From DASVEE01 sp036399695 (GTDB taxonomy: Bacteria; Acidobacteriota; Thermoanaerobaculia; Gp7-AA8): a DNA stretch of 52,280 bases. The stretch is from contig DASWMP010000266.1 of the NCBI GenBank assembly GCA_036399695.1, positions 1 to 52,280 on the forward strand, written 5' to 3'. The first letter of the stretch is position 1, and each line of letters begins with the position of its first letter. Shown here piece by piece: positions 1-12,000 of this stretch. The notes beneath the pieces were generated by a model. It made no database searches, was not told where the DNA came from, and saw nothing but the letters and a program-made list of their open reading frames with translations. Made by a program: the position numbers and the translations under genes.

Positions 1-30
1 TGCCGGCGGACCAGCCGGCAGGATGCCGGC
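1..30. repeat. Short CCGGC palindromic repeat at the window edge
   Basis: TGCCGGC (1-7) faces GCCGGCA (14-20) across 6 nt, and TGCCGGC recurs at 24-30. The arrangement looks like a fragment of a dispersed palindromic repeat cut by the window edge. No gene is visible in 1-92. Confidence 0.35.
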
Positions 31-52
31 GCTCCAGTTCTTCGCGAATGCG

Positions 53-82
53 CGAGCCGCGCGACTTTCGCCGCGCGGCTCG
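53..82 (-). terminator. Hairpin just after the NRPS-C stop codon
   Basis: A perfect 11-bp inverted repeat (arms 53-63 and 72-82, GC-rich) encloses an 8-nt loop and starts about 10 bp past the NRPS-C stop. Its position suits transcription termination of the operon. No T-run follows the stem on the minus strand, so it is not a classical intrinsic terminator and could instead be a dispersed palindrome or an mRNA-stabilising hairpin. Confidence 0.4.
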
Positions 83-92
83 GAATTCACTG

Positions 93-3000
93 TTAACGCC
101 TGGCCACGCGCTTCACGGTCGGCAATGCGATCTTGTCGACCAGCTCCACCGTTTCAACGCGCGTCTTCGGATCTGCGCTGACGGCGGTCAGGAGTTTCTT
201 GAACTTGCCGGTGAAGCCTTCGATCGTCTCTTTGCGGAAGAGCTCCGTGTTGAAGTAGAAGCAGCCGGCGAGGCGGTCGTCGTACTGGTTCATGCTCAGC
301 AGGAGGTCGAACATCGAGGTGTGCTCTTCCGGCTGGTCGCTCTCCACCTGGAAGGCGGCCTGGCGCGGGCGGCCGGGGGTGTTGTTGAGGGCGAAGAAGA
401 TCTGGAAGATGGGGTGGCCGGATGAGCTGCGGCCGGGCTGGAGCTCGGCGACGATCTGCTCGAACGGCAGTTCCTGGTGCGCGGAGGCTTCGAGGGTGAC
501 GCGGCGCACCTGCTCGACGATGCCCTTGTAGCTGCTGCTCCCCTCGACGCCGACTCGCAGGACGACGGTGTTGACGAAGAAGCCGATGAGGCGCTCGAGC
601 TCGGGGGCCGGACGGTTGGCCATCGAGGTGCCGATGACGACGTCGTCTTTGCCGCTGACGCGCGAGATGAGCGTGGAGAAGGCGGCCACGAGGGCCATGT
701 AGAGCGTGGTGCCGCTGGCGGCGCAGAAGGCCTGGAGCTGCGCGAACGTGGCAGCGTCGAGCTCGAACGGCACGGCCCCACCCTTCTGCCCCAGCACCTT
801 CGGCCGGGGGAAGTCGAGCGGCAGCGCGTGCTGCTTGGGCGCGCCGTCGAGCTGCTGCTTCCAGTACTGCAGCAGCAGCGCGAGCCGCTCCTCGGTGAAG
901 GTCTGCTGCTGCCACGCGGCGTAGTCGGCGTACTGCAGCGGCAGCGGCTCGAGCAGCGGCTCGCGTCCTTCGGCGAGCGCGGCGTAGGCTTCGATGATCT
1001 CGGCCTTGAGGATGCCGGTGGACCAGCCGTCGGTGATGGCGTGGTGGATGGTGAAGCTGATGAGGTGCTCCTGCCCGTCGACGCGGTAGACGACGGCGCG
1101 CCAGAGGAGGTCGGCGGCGATGTCGAACGGCAGGGCGCGCTCGAGGCGCAGCGCCTCGTTGATGGCCTCACGGCCGCGCAGGTCGGAGATGCGCACCGGC
1201 AGCTCGGGGTGGTCGACCAGTTCCTGCGTGACGACGCCGTCGACCAGACGGAAGCGCGTGCGCAGGCTCCACTGCCGCTCGGCGACGATGCCGATGGCCT
1301 GGACGAACATCTCAGGGCTGAACTCGCCCCGGACGCGCAGCGTCAGGTCGATGTTGTAGGAGGTCGTGCCTCCCTCGTACTGCTCGACGAAGAAGAGGCG
1401 GCGCTGCGCGAACGTCAGCGGCACCGCGGAGTAGTCGGTGAGCGGCACGAGCGGCGGGACGGAAGAGGCCGAGCCCCTGGCTTCGTCGATCACCACGGCC
1501 AGCGCCGCCGGCGTGGGGTGCTCGAAGAGCGCCGAGAGCGGCAGCTCGACGTTGCAGCGGCGGCGGATGCGCACGGCGGCCTGTGAGGCGAGCAGCGAGT
1601 GGCCGCCACGCTCGAAGAAGTTGTCGTCGAGGCCGGCCGGCTCGTAGCCGAGCAACTCGCTCCAGACGGCGAGGAGATCGCTTTCGGTCGCGGTGCGGGG
1701 GACGAGACGGGAGGCGGACGCCTGCCACTCCGGCTCCGGCAGCGCCTTGCGATCGACTTTGCCGTTGCTGGTGAGCGGCAACTGCTCGAGGACGACGAAC
1801 GCCGCCGGGATCATGTAGTCGGGCAGCGTCTGCGCCAGCTCCTGTTTCCAGGCGTCAACCGAGGGCTCCGCTTCCGGAACGACGTAGGCGACGAGCTGTT
1901 TAGAGACAGCGCCGCTGCCGCGGGCGATGACGATGGCCTCACGCACGTTGGTGCACTGGGCCAGGCGTGCGGTGATCTCGCCGAGCTCGATGCGGAAGCC
2001 GCGCACCTTGACCTGTTCGTCGTTGCGGCCGACGAACTGGAGGTTGCCGTCCGGCAGCCAGCGTACGAGATCGCCGGTCTTGTAGAGGCCATCGGCGAAG
2101 CGCTCCGCGGTCAGCTCGGGGAGGTTGTGGTAGCCGAGGGCGAGACCGGCGCCGCCGAGGTGCAGCTCGCCGGTGACGCCGGCCGGCACCTGACGGCCGT
2201 GACGATCGAGGACGACGGTGGTGACGTGATCGACGGCGCGGCCGATCGGCGGGGCGCCAACGCTGCCCGGCTCGACGTCGAAGCAGGTGGCGACGACGGC
2301 CGATTCGGTCGGACCGTAGTGGTTCACGAGCTTCGCCCGCGACCCCTCCGGCAGGCAGTAGCCATTGAGCTTGTCGCCGCCGGTGAGGATGTACTGCAGG
2401 TCGTGCAACTGCGCGATCGGGAAGTCGCCGTGGGCGATGTGCTCGAGCAGCGCGGTCGGAAGGAAGCAATGCGTGACGCGATCGGCGCCGAGGCGCGCGG
2501 CGAGCCGCGCCGGATCGACGCGCTCGTCGTCGCTGACGATGACGAGACGGCTGCCGGAGGTGAGGTACGGCCAGATCTCCCACACGGAGGCGTCGAAGCT
2601 GATGCTGGCGAGATGGCTGCCGCTGGTCGTGCCGTCGAGCGCGTACTTGCGGCGATGCCACGCGGAGAGGCTGGCCAGACCGGTGTGGGTGTTGACCACG
2701 CCTTTCGGCAGGCCGGTGGAGCCGGAGGTGTAGATGATGTACGCCGGGGTCTCGGACGGGAGGGTGGCGACGCGACGGACGTCGTCCGCCTCGTAGTGCG
2801 CCCAACCGGCGGGCTGGTCGAGCAGCACGACTGTGCCGCCCACCTGCGCCGCGAGCTGCGACTGCGTCAGCACGACGGTCGCGCCGCTGTCCGCCACCAT
2901 GTAGGCGAGACGGTCCTGCGGATACGACGGATCGAGCGGCAGGTACGCCGCGCCCGCTTTCAGCACCGCGAGCACGGCGGTGATCTCTTCGAGCGAGCGC

Positions 3001-6000
3001 TCGACGCAGACGCCGACGAACGAGCCGGGCGTCACGCCGATGGCGGCGAGGTGTGCGGCCAGCCGGTTCGCACGCGCATTGAGCTCGCCGTACGTCAGCG
3101 ACGCGTCGCCGCGCAGGACGGCCACGGCGTCCGGCGTCTGCCGCGCCTGCTGCTCGAAGCGCTCGTGCACGAGCTCCTCACTGCGCGCGGAGACCTCGGA
3201 GGCCATGAGGGCGCGCTCGCCGTCGGTGAGCAGGTCGATGTCCGCCACCGACCCGCGCTGCGGCAGTTGCCGCAGGATCGCGGTCATGTGGTCCATCAGC
3301 CGCTGGATGGTCTCGCCGGAGAACTCTTCGGCGTTGTAATCGCAGTGCAACTGGAGCCGCGTGCGGTAGCTGCCGACGATGGCCAGCTTGAAGTTGGTGC
3401 GCCCTTCCTCGGCGGCCGAGGTTTCGACGACGACTTCGTGACGCTCGCGCGCCCCGCCGTCCGCCATGGCCGTGTCGAGCGGGTAGTTCTCGAAGGCGAC
3501 GATGCTGTCGAACAGCCGCTCGCCGGCACCGATGCGGCTCTGGCGCTGCACTTCGGCCAGCGGCAGGTAGCCGTGCTGCTGGCTCTCCTGGAACGCGCGC
3601 TGGATGCCCGCGAGCAGCACCGGCGTGGAGGCGGCATCCTTGAACGAGACCTTCACCGGGATCATGTTGATGAAGATGCCGACCATCTTCTCGATGCCCG
3701 GCACCTCGGCCGGGCGGCCGGAGATGAGGGAGCCGAAGACGACTTCGTCCTCGCCGCTGTAGCGGTGGAGCAGGTAGGCCCAGGCGAGCTGCAGGACGGT
3801 GTTGAGGGTCGTCTGCTGGCCGCGGGCGAAGGCTTCGAGGCGCTGCGATTCTTCCTCGGTGAAGGCGAAGCTGTGCTCGCGGACCGCCGGCTCGGCTTCC
3901 GCCGGCAGCTTGTCGATGCCGAGCGGCGTGGCGCTCTCGAATTCGCCGAGGTAGTGGCGCCAGTAGGCGCGGCTCTCGTCGGCGTCCTGCGCGTGCAGCC
4001 AGCGCATGTAGCTCTCGAAGTCCGCCGTCTCCGGCAGCACGACCGGCTCGTTCGCCGCAAGGGCGCGGTACGCCAGCATCACTTCGCGGTAGACGAGCGG
4101 GATCGACCAGCCGTCGACGAGCAGGTGGTGGTACGTCCAGAGGAGCTGCCAGCGGTCGTCCGCGAGGCGCACGATCGAGAGCCGCTGCAGCGGAGCGGTG
4201 GCGAAGTCGAAGCCGGCGGCCTTGTCGGCCGCGCGGAAGCGGTCGAACTCCGCCTGCTGCTCGCCGGCCGGCACGTGGCGCCAGTCTTCCTCGCGCCACG
4301 GCAATTCGACGGCCGGGACGACGAGCTGGTGCAACTGCGCTTCGCCGCCGGCGAAGACGGTGCGGAACGCGTCGTGACGGTTCAGGACCGTCTCCCACGC
4401 CTGGCGGAACAGCGCCGGGGAGAGGTTGCCCTTGAGGACCGGGAACATCTGCGTGACGTAGGCGCTGCGGTCCATGAGGCCGTGGAAGTACATGGCCTGC
4501 TGCATGGCGGTGGCGGGATAGAGCTTCTCGATCGCGGGGTAGCGGCGCTGCCACTCGTCGAGCTGTTCCTGCGTCACGTTCGCGAGCGGGAAGTCGGAGG
4601 GGGTGTGCGCGCCGCGGCCGATGGTGAGGCAGTGCTCGATGACGGCGCGGAGGCTGTCCTCGAGGCACGCGGCCAGTTCGGCCATCGTCTCGGCGCGGTA
4701 CTGCGCTTCGCTGTAGTCGATGGCGAAGGTGAGCTCGCCGCCCACGACCTTGCCGTTGAAGGCGAGCTTCTCCGTGCGGCGCAGACGGTCTCCGTGTGCG
4801 CTGCCGGTGGACTCGGCAGCCGGGCGGAAGGCGCCTTCAGCGTCGACGGCGGTGTCGAGCTGGCCGAGGTAGTTGAAGAGCACTTCGGGCTCGATCGCGC
4901 CGGCGAGCTCCGGGTCGTTCTCGAGCTGGCGCAGCACGCCGTAGCCGATGCCGTTGTTCGGCACAGCGCGGAGCTGTTCTTTCACGCTCTTGATGACGTC
5001 CGCCACTTCGCCTGCACGGCTGTGCAGCGTGACCGGGTAGATGGTGGTGAACCAGCCGACGGTCTGGGTGGTGTCGAGGCGGTCGAAGAGCGGCTCGCGG
5101 CCATGGCCTTCGAGCGCAATGCGGATGGCCTTGGCGCCGGTCCAGCGGCGCATGCCGAGGTAGACGCCGGAGAGCAGCAGCTCATTGACGCTGGTGCGGT
5201 AGGCGGCGCCGCAGCGCTGGAGCAGCGCTTCGGTCTCGGAGCGGGTGAGGCGGATGCGCTCGCGGTTGATGCGGGGAACGATGGGACCAATAGGATCGAT
5301 GGGACCTATGGGACTGATGGGACCGATGGGGGTGTCGTTGGTGGTGGTGGCTGCGTGGGTGCCTGGAATCTCATGGGTCCCATTGGTCCTATTGGTCCCA
5401 TGGGTCCCATCGGCTTCCCCGCTGGCCGGATCGTCGGTGCGCAGCGGTGCTACCGGCACCTCCTGTTGCGCGAGCCAGAACGACTTTTCCTTCGCCAGGG
5501 CGGCGGAGCCGGCGTAGTCGTGCAGGGCGGCGCCCCACTGCTGGAGAGACGACGTCTTGCGTCCCAGATCGATCTTCTGGCCGGTGCGGGACTGGTCATA
5601 CGCTCTTTCGATGTCCGCCAGCAGGATGCGCCAGGAGACACCGTCGATGACGAGGTGATGCGCCACGATGAACAAGCGGCCGGTGGCGTTTTCCGATGCG
5701 GCGAAGTAGACGGCGCGGAAGAGCGGACCTTCACTGAGGTTGAACTGGCGCTGGTGGTGATCGCAACGCGCGGTGAGCTGATCCGTCAGCGGCTCGCTGA
5801 TGCAGCTCGCGGCGAGCATGACGTCAGTCAGCGGCTCGTGCGTGGCGGTCCAGGTGCCGGTCGCGTTGGTGGTGAAGCGGAGGCGCAGGGCGTCGTGGCG
5901 TTCGTACAGCGCGGCGACGAGCTCCTGGACGAACGCAAAGCCGAGGTCCGCCGGCGTCTCGAGCAGTACGGCCTGATTGAAGTGGTGCGCGTCCTCGGGC

Positions 6001-9000
6001 TGCGTGGCCAGGAACTGCTGCTGGATCGGCAGCAGCGCGAGCTCGCCCGTGACCGGCTCCTGCGGCGCGTCGGTCGCGGAGGCGTTGATGGCTTGGGCGG
6101 CGAGGGCGGCGATGGTCTGGTTCTCGAAGAGCTGACGCGTGGTGATGGGGATGCCGGCCTGGTTAGCGCGGGAGACGGCCTGGATCGAGAGGATCGAGTC
6201 GCCGCCGATGGAGAAGAAGTTGTCTTCGATGCCGACGCGCTCGAGCTTGAGCAACTGCTGCCAGATGGCGGCGAGCTGCGTCTCGACGGCGTTGCGGGGG
6301 GCGACGTACGTGTCGTTCTGCTGGAAGTCGGGCTCCGGCAGCGCGCGCTTGTTCACCTTGCCGCTGTTGTTGAGCGGCAGGGCGTCGAGCACGACGAAGG
6401 CCGCCGGCACCATGTACTCCGGAAGCTGCTGGCGGAGCGTGTGGCGCAGGTCGTCGATGAGCGTGGCGCTCGGCTGCGCCGGCACGACGTAGGCGACGAG
6501 GCGCTTGCCGCTCCCCTCTCCGCGCGGCACGACGACCGCTTCGCGGACGCTGTCGAGGCGCAGGAGCTGCGCTTCGATCTCGCCCGGCTCGATGCGGAAG
6601 CCGCGGATCTTCACCTGATCGTCGACGCGCCCGAGGAAGGCGAGACGGCCGTCCGGGAGGAAGCGTGCCAGGTCGCCCGTCTTGTAGAGGCGCTCGCCGT
6701 CCACGGTGATGAACTTCGCTTCGGTGAGCTCGGGGCGATTCAGGTAGCCGCGGGCGAGGCTCGGTCCGCCGATGTGCAGCTCGCCGACCGCGCCGATGGC
6801 CACCGGCTCGTTGCCGGAGCTGAGGACGTGGTGCGTGTAGTTCGCCAGACCGGTGCCGAGGGAGAGACGCTGCTGCAGCGGCTCGTGCGCCTCGACCTTG
6901 TTGATGAGCGACCAGACGGTGGCCTCGGTGGGACCGTAGCAGTTCCACAGCTCGCCCACGGTGGCGGAGAGCTTTTCCTGCAGTGAGAGCGACAGTGCTT
7001 CGCCGCCGGTGAGGGCGAGGACGCCTTCGTGGCCGCGCCAGCCGGCTTCGAGCAACTGCGTCCAGCGCGAAGGCGTGGTCTGGATGAGCTGGAAGCGCTC
7101 CCGCTCGATGAGGCCCTTCAGCTCCACGGCGTCGGTGCGCACCGCTTCTTCGGCGACGTAGACGCAGCCGCCGGCCTGGAGGCAGCCGAACCACTCGAAG
7201 AAGGCGATGTCGAACGTGATGGCGGTGAGAAGCAGCCACTGTTCGGCGCGCGGTAGGGCGAGACGTTCGAGGAACGCCGTGGAGAAGTTGACGGCCGCGC
7301 CGTGCGGGATCATGACGCCCTTCGGCACGCCGGTGGTGCCGGAGGTGTAGATGACGTACGCGAGGTTGGACGGCGTGACGGCGACGGCGGGATTGGACGC
7401 CGGCTGCGCGTCGTACGTCGAGGCGTCGTCGACGAGGAGCGTGTCGATCGCGGCGAAGGCGGGACGGGCGGCGAAGCGCGTCTCCGTCAGCACGAGGCGG
7501 ACGTTGCCGTCCTCGAGCATCTGCTGCATGCGGGCGTCCGGCAGGTTCGAGGAGAGCGGGACGTAGGCGCCGCCCGCCTTGAGGATGCCGAGCAGCGCGG
7601 CGAGCATTTCGATCGACGGCTCGACGCAGATGGCGACGAGGCTGTCGGGCTGCACGCCACGTGCGGTGAGGGCGTGAGCGAGCTGGTTCGCGCGCTCGTT
7701 CAGCTCACGGTAGGTGAGCCGCTTGCCGCCGGAGACGACGGCCTCGGCGTCCGGGGTCTTCGCGGCCTGTGCTTCGAAGACCTCGTGGATGCAGAGCTCC
7801 GCCGGATAGGCGGCCGCCGTGTCGTTCCACTTCGCGACGGTGAGGCGATCGGCCTCCGTCAGCATGGGGATACGATCGATGGCCAGGCGGGGATCGGAGG
7901 CGATGACGTCGAGGAGCAGCTCGAAGCTCGCGGCCATCCGCTCGATGGTGGAGGCGTGGAAGAGACTCGACGCGTAGCTCCAGGAGAAGACGAGCCCACC
8001 CTCGTATTCCGACGCGGCGAAGTTGAGGTCGAACTTGGCGATGTGATCGTGCTTGCCGATCGGTTCCAGCTCCAGCCCGGTGAGCTGCATCGGCGCCTTC
8101 TCGTTGTTGTCGAAGGCGAAGGTGATCTGGAACATCGTGGTGTAGCTGAGATTGCGCTCCGGCTTCAGCTCGTCGACGAGCGCCTCGAACGGGATGTCCT
8201 GGTTCGAGTAGGCGTCGAGCGCCATGCGCTGCGTGCGGCGGAGCAGCTCTTCGAACGAGACGGAGCCGGAGAGGTCGGTGCGAAGCAGCAGCGTGTTGAC
8301 GAAGAGGCCGATGAGCGGCTCGAGGTCCTGGTGCGTCCGGCCGGCGATGGGGGTGCCGACCACGACGTCCGTCTCGTTGCTCCAGCGGCCGAGCAGGAGG
8401 GCGAAGGCCGTCTGCAGCAGCATGAAGAGCGTGACGTTCTGCGACTGCGCGAGCTGGCGCAGCTTCTCGAGCTGGTCGAGACGGAGGTACTGACGATGGT
8501 TGCCTCCCTCGAGGCTGCGCACCGCGGTGCGGGGCATGTCGAGCGGCAGGCTGTGGAGCTGCGGCAGGCCGGCAAGCTGCTTGCGCCAGTAGTCGAGCTG
8601 GCGGTCGAGCATGGCGGCCTGCTGGGGGTCGCGCTGCCAGTGCGCGTAGTCGGCGTACTGAATAGCCAGCGGCTGCAGCGGGCTGGGGGCGCCGGTGCGG
8701 AACGCCTCGTACAGGGCCGCGAACTCGCGCCCGAGCACGGTCAGCGACCAGCCGTCCGACGCTACGTGGTGCATGGCGAAGAGCAGCACGTGCTCCGTGG
8801 GTGAGAGCGTGAGGAGGGTGACGCGCATCATGAGGTCGCGCGTGAGGTCGAAGACTTTCGCCGCATCCTCGCGCGTCAGTCGCGTCACCTCGTCCTGCTG
8901 CATCGCGGCATCCCATCCGGTGAGATCGATGCGCGCGAGCGGAAACGGGCGTGCCGGGCTCACCATCTGGACGCCGACGCCGTCGCGCAGGTGGTAGGTG

Positions 9001-12000
9001 GTGCGGATGATCTCGTGGCGGAGGAGGATCTCGTCGAGCGCGCGCTGCACGGCGTCGACGTCGAGCTCACCGCGCAGGCGGAGCGCGGAGGGCATGTTGT
9101 ACTGCGCGCTGCCGCCCTCGAGGCGGTCGATGAACCAGAAGCGCTGCTGCGCGAACGAAAGCGGCAGCGCTGCTTCGTGGACGGTCTTGCGGATGGCGAC
9201 GTGCTCGGCGCCGGCCGCCTGCTCGTCGATGAAACGGGCCAGGGCCTGCACGGTGGCGTGCTCGAACAGCGCGCGCACCGGGATGCTCTTGTTGAAGGCA
9301 GCGCTGACGGCGCTGACGACGCGCATGGCTAGCAGCGAGTGGCCGCCGAGCTCGAAGAAGTTGGCGGTGGCGCTGACCTCCTGCTCGAGCTTGAGCACCT
9401 CGCGCCAGATCTGCGCGAGCTGCACTTCGGTGGGCGTGGCCGGGGCGACGTGCGTCTGTCCGGCCTGCCGGTCGGGAGCCGGAAGCGCCCGCTTGTCGAT
9501 CTTGCCGTTGACGGTCAGGGGGAGTGCCTCGAGGACGACGAACGCGCCCGGCACCATGTACGGCGGCAGGTCGCGCTGGAGGCGCTCGCGCAGCTCTTCG
9601 ACGAGCGTGGCGCTGGGGGTGTGCGGGACGGCGTAGGCGACGAGCTGCTTCTCGCCCACGTTGCCGGTGGCGATGACGACCGTTTCCTTCAGCAGTCCGC
9701 TCTGCAGGAGCTGCGTCTCGATCTCGGCGAGCTCCACGCGGAAGCCGCGGATCTTGACCTGTTCGTCGATGCGGCCGAGGTATTCGAGCTCGCCGTTGGC
9801 CAGCCAGCGCACGAGGTCGCCGGTGCGGTAGAAGCGCTGACCGTCGACGGTGACGAAGCGGTCGGCGGTGAGCTCTTCGCGGTTGCGATAGCCGCGGGCC
9901 ACGCTCGCGCCGCCGATCCACAGCTCGCCCGGCACGTCGACCGGACATTCGGCACCGTTGGCGCCGGCGACGCGGCAGGTGTAGTTCGGCAGCGGCCGGC
10001 CGATCGGCGGGTTCTTTCCGCTGGCGGCCGGGTAGTGCGTCATCTCGCAGACGGTGGCGTTGACGGTGCACTCGGTCGGGCCATACGCGTTCCAGAGCTT
10101 CACGCCGGTGCCGAAGACGCGCTGCCAGCGCGCCAGGTGCTCGGCGACGAGTGCTTCACCGCCGGTGACGATGAGCTGCAGGGTACGCGCGGCCTCGGCA
10201 TGTTCCGGCTTCAGCGCGGAGCAGAGGTAGTGGACGTACGCGGTCGACGTCGACATCGCGGTGATCCGCTGTTCGGCCACGAAGGCCCAGAACTGATCGG
10301 CGTTGACGCCCGACAGCCCTTCGGCCGTCAGGACCATCGTGCCGCCGGCGAAGATGGAGAGGCAGAGCTCTTCGACGAAGACGTCGAAGCTGATGGAGGT
10401 ACCGGAGAAGAGGCGCTGGATCCGCGGCTGCTGATAGCGCGCGTGCACGGCGGCGAAGAAGGCCTGCACGTGACGATGCTCGATCATCACGCCCTTCGGC
10501 CTGCCGGTCGTGCCGGAGGTGTAGATGACGTAGGCCAGGTTCGCCGGAGTGACGCCGGTCGAGGGGTTGGTCTCGGGATGCTCGCGCAGCGAACGGTCGA
10601 TGCGCAGCGCTTCGACGCCCGCGACGGCCGGCGTTCGTTCGGCGGCCTTGTCGCCGGCGATGAGCACGATGTTCATGCCGCTGTCGGAGATCATCTGCTC
10701 GAGACGCGCGGCCGGATAGTTCGGGTCGAGCGGCACGTAGCCGGCGCCCGCCTTCAGCACGGCGAGCAGGCCGACGATCATCTCCGCTGAGCGCTCGACG
10801 GCCATGCCGACGAGGGTGTCGGGCGTGACGCCGCGCGCGATGAGCAGATGCGCGAGGCGGTTGGCCTCGCGGTTCAGCTCCGCGTACGTGAGGATCTCGC
10901 GCTCGAACTCGATAGCGACGGCGTCCGGCTGCGAGACGGCCAGCGCTTCGAAACGCTCGTGCAGGCAGAGGTCGGCGGCGTAATCCACGGCCTCGCCGTT
11001 CCAGCTCGCGAGCTGCGCGCGGTCGGCATCGGTGAGCAGCACCAGCGTGCGGAGATCGGCGCACTCGGGGAGGCGCGTCAGCACGAGGGCGAGACGGTCG
11101 AGCAGCCGGCGCACGGCGTCGTGTGAGAAGCGGTTGCCGTCGTGACGGCAGTGGAGCTTCACGGCGCCGTCGTGGCTCGCGGTGAGCTCGAGCGCGAAGT
11201 GCGCCGGCTCGTGGCTTTCGAACCCGGCGAGGCGCAGCCCCGCCTCCTCCGCGGCGCGAGCGAGGCCGGCCGCGAGATCGGTGGGCTCGAACACGAGGAG
11301 CGTGTCGAAGAGGGCCGTGCCGGTAGGCACGCCGCTCTGCTGCTGGATCTCCGGGAGCGGGAGCGTCGCGTGTTGCCGCGCGGCGTCGCCGTTCAGCGCG
11401 ATGCGGCGGAGCAGCGCGGCCGGATTCGTGTCACCGGCGAAGGAGAGACGGACCGGGATGGTGTTAACGAAGGTGCCGACCAGTTCGTCGGCGCGTTCGA
11501 TTCCGTTGGCGCGGCCGTGGTCGATCGTGCCGAAGACGACCTCCTGCTCGCCGCTGTAGCGGTGGAGCAGGTAGCCCCACGCCAGTTGCAGCGCGGCTTC
11601 GAGCGTCGCGCCGTTGTCGCGGGCGAAAGCTTCGAGGCGCGCGGTCTCGGCGGCGCCAAGGGTGAGCGTCAGCGAGTCCGAGTGGCCGTCGCCCTGCGGG
11701 AGGGCGAGCGGCGTGGGAGCGTCGATGCCGGCCAGCGCGCCGCGCCAAAAGTCTTTCGCGGCGTGGCGATCCTGCCGCGCGAGCCAGGTGGCGTACGCGT
11801 CGTAACCGGGGGCCGCGTCGAGCAGCGCGCCGCGGTAGAGGCGGAACACTTCGTCGAGGATGTGCGAGGCGCTGGCGACGTCGAGGATCAGATCGTGGTA
11901 GCTCCAGGTGAGACGCGTGCGTCCCTCCTCGAGCGGCATGAGGGCGATGCGGTGCAGGCCCGGACGCGCAAAGTCGAAGCCCTGCTCCGGCTCGTCGCTC

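Noticed and set aside
93..1400. Thioesterase domain at the NRPS-C C-terminus
   Set aside because: The sequence after the last T domain is a C domain (FAQRRLFFVEQ, HHAITDGWS) that runs to the stop. No GxSxG motif with a TE fold is visible.
5281..5410. Collagen-like Gly-X-Y domain in NRPS-C
   Set aside because: The GPIGP stretch comes from tandem GGTCCCAT DNA repeats that appear elsewhere in other loops. It is short and irregular, so a repeat insertion explains it better than a structural domain.
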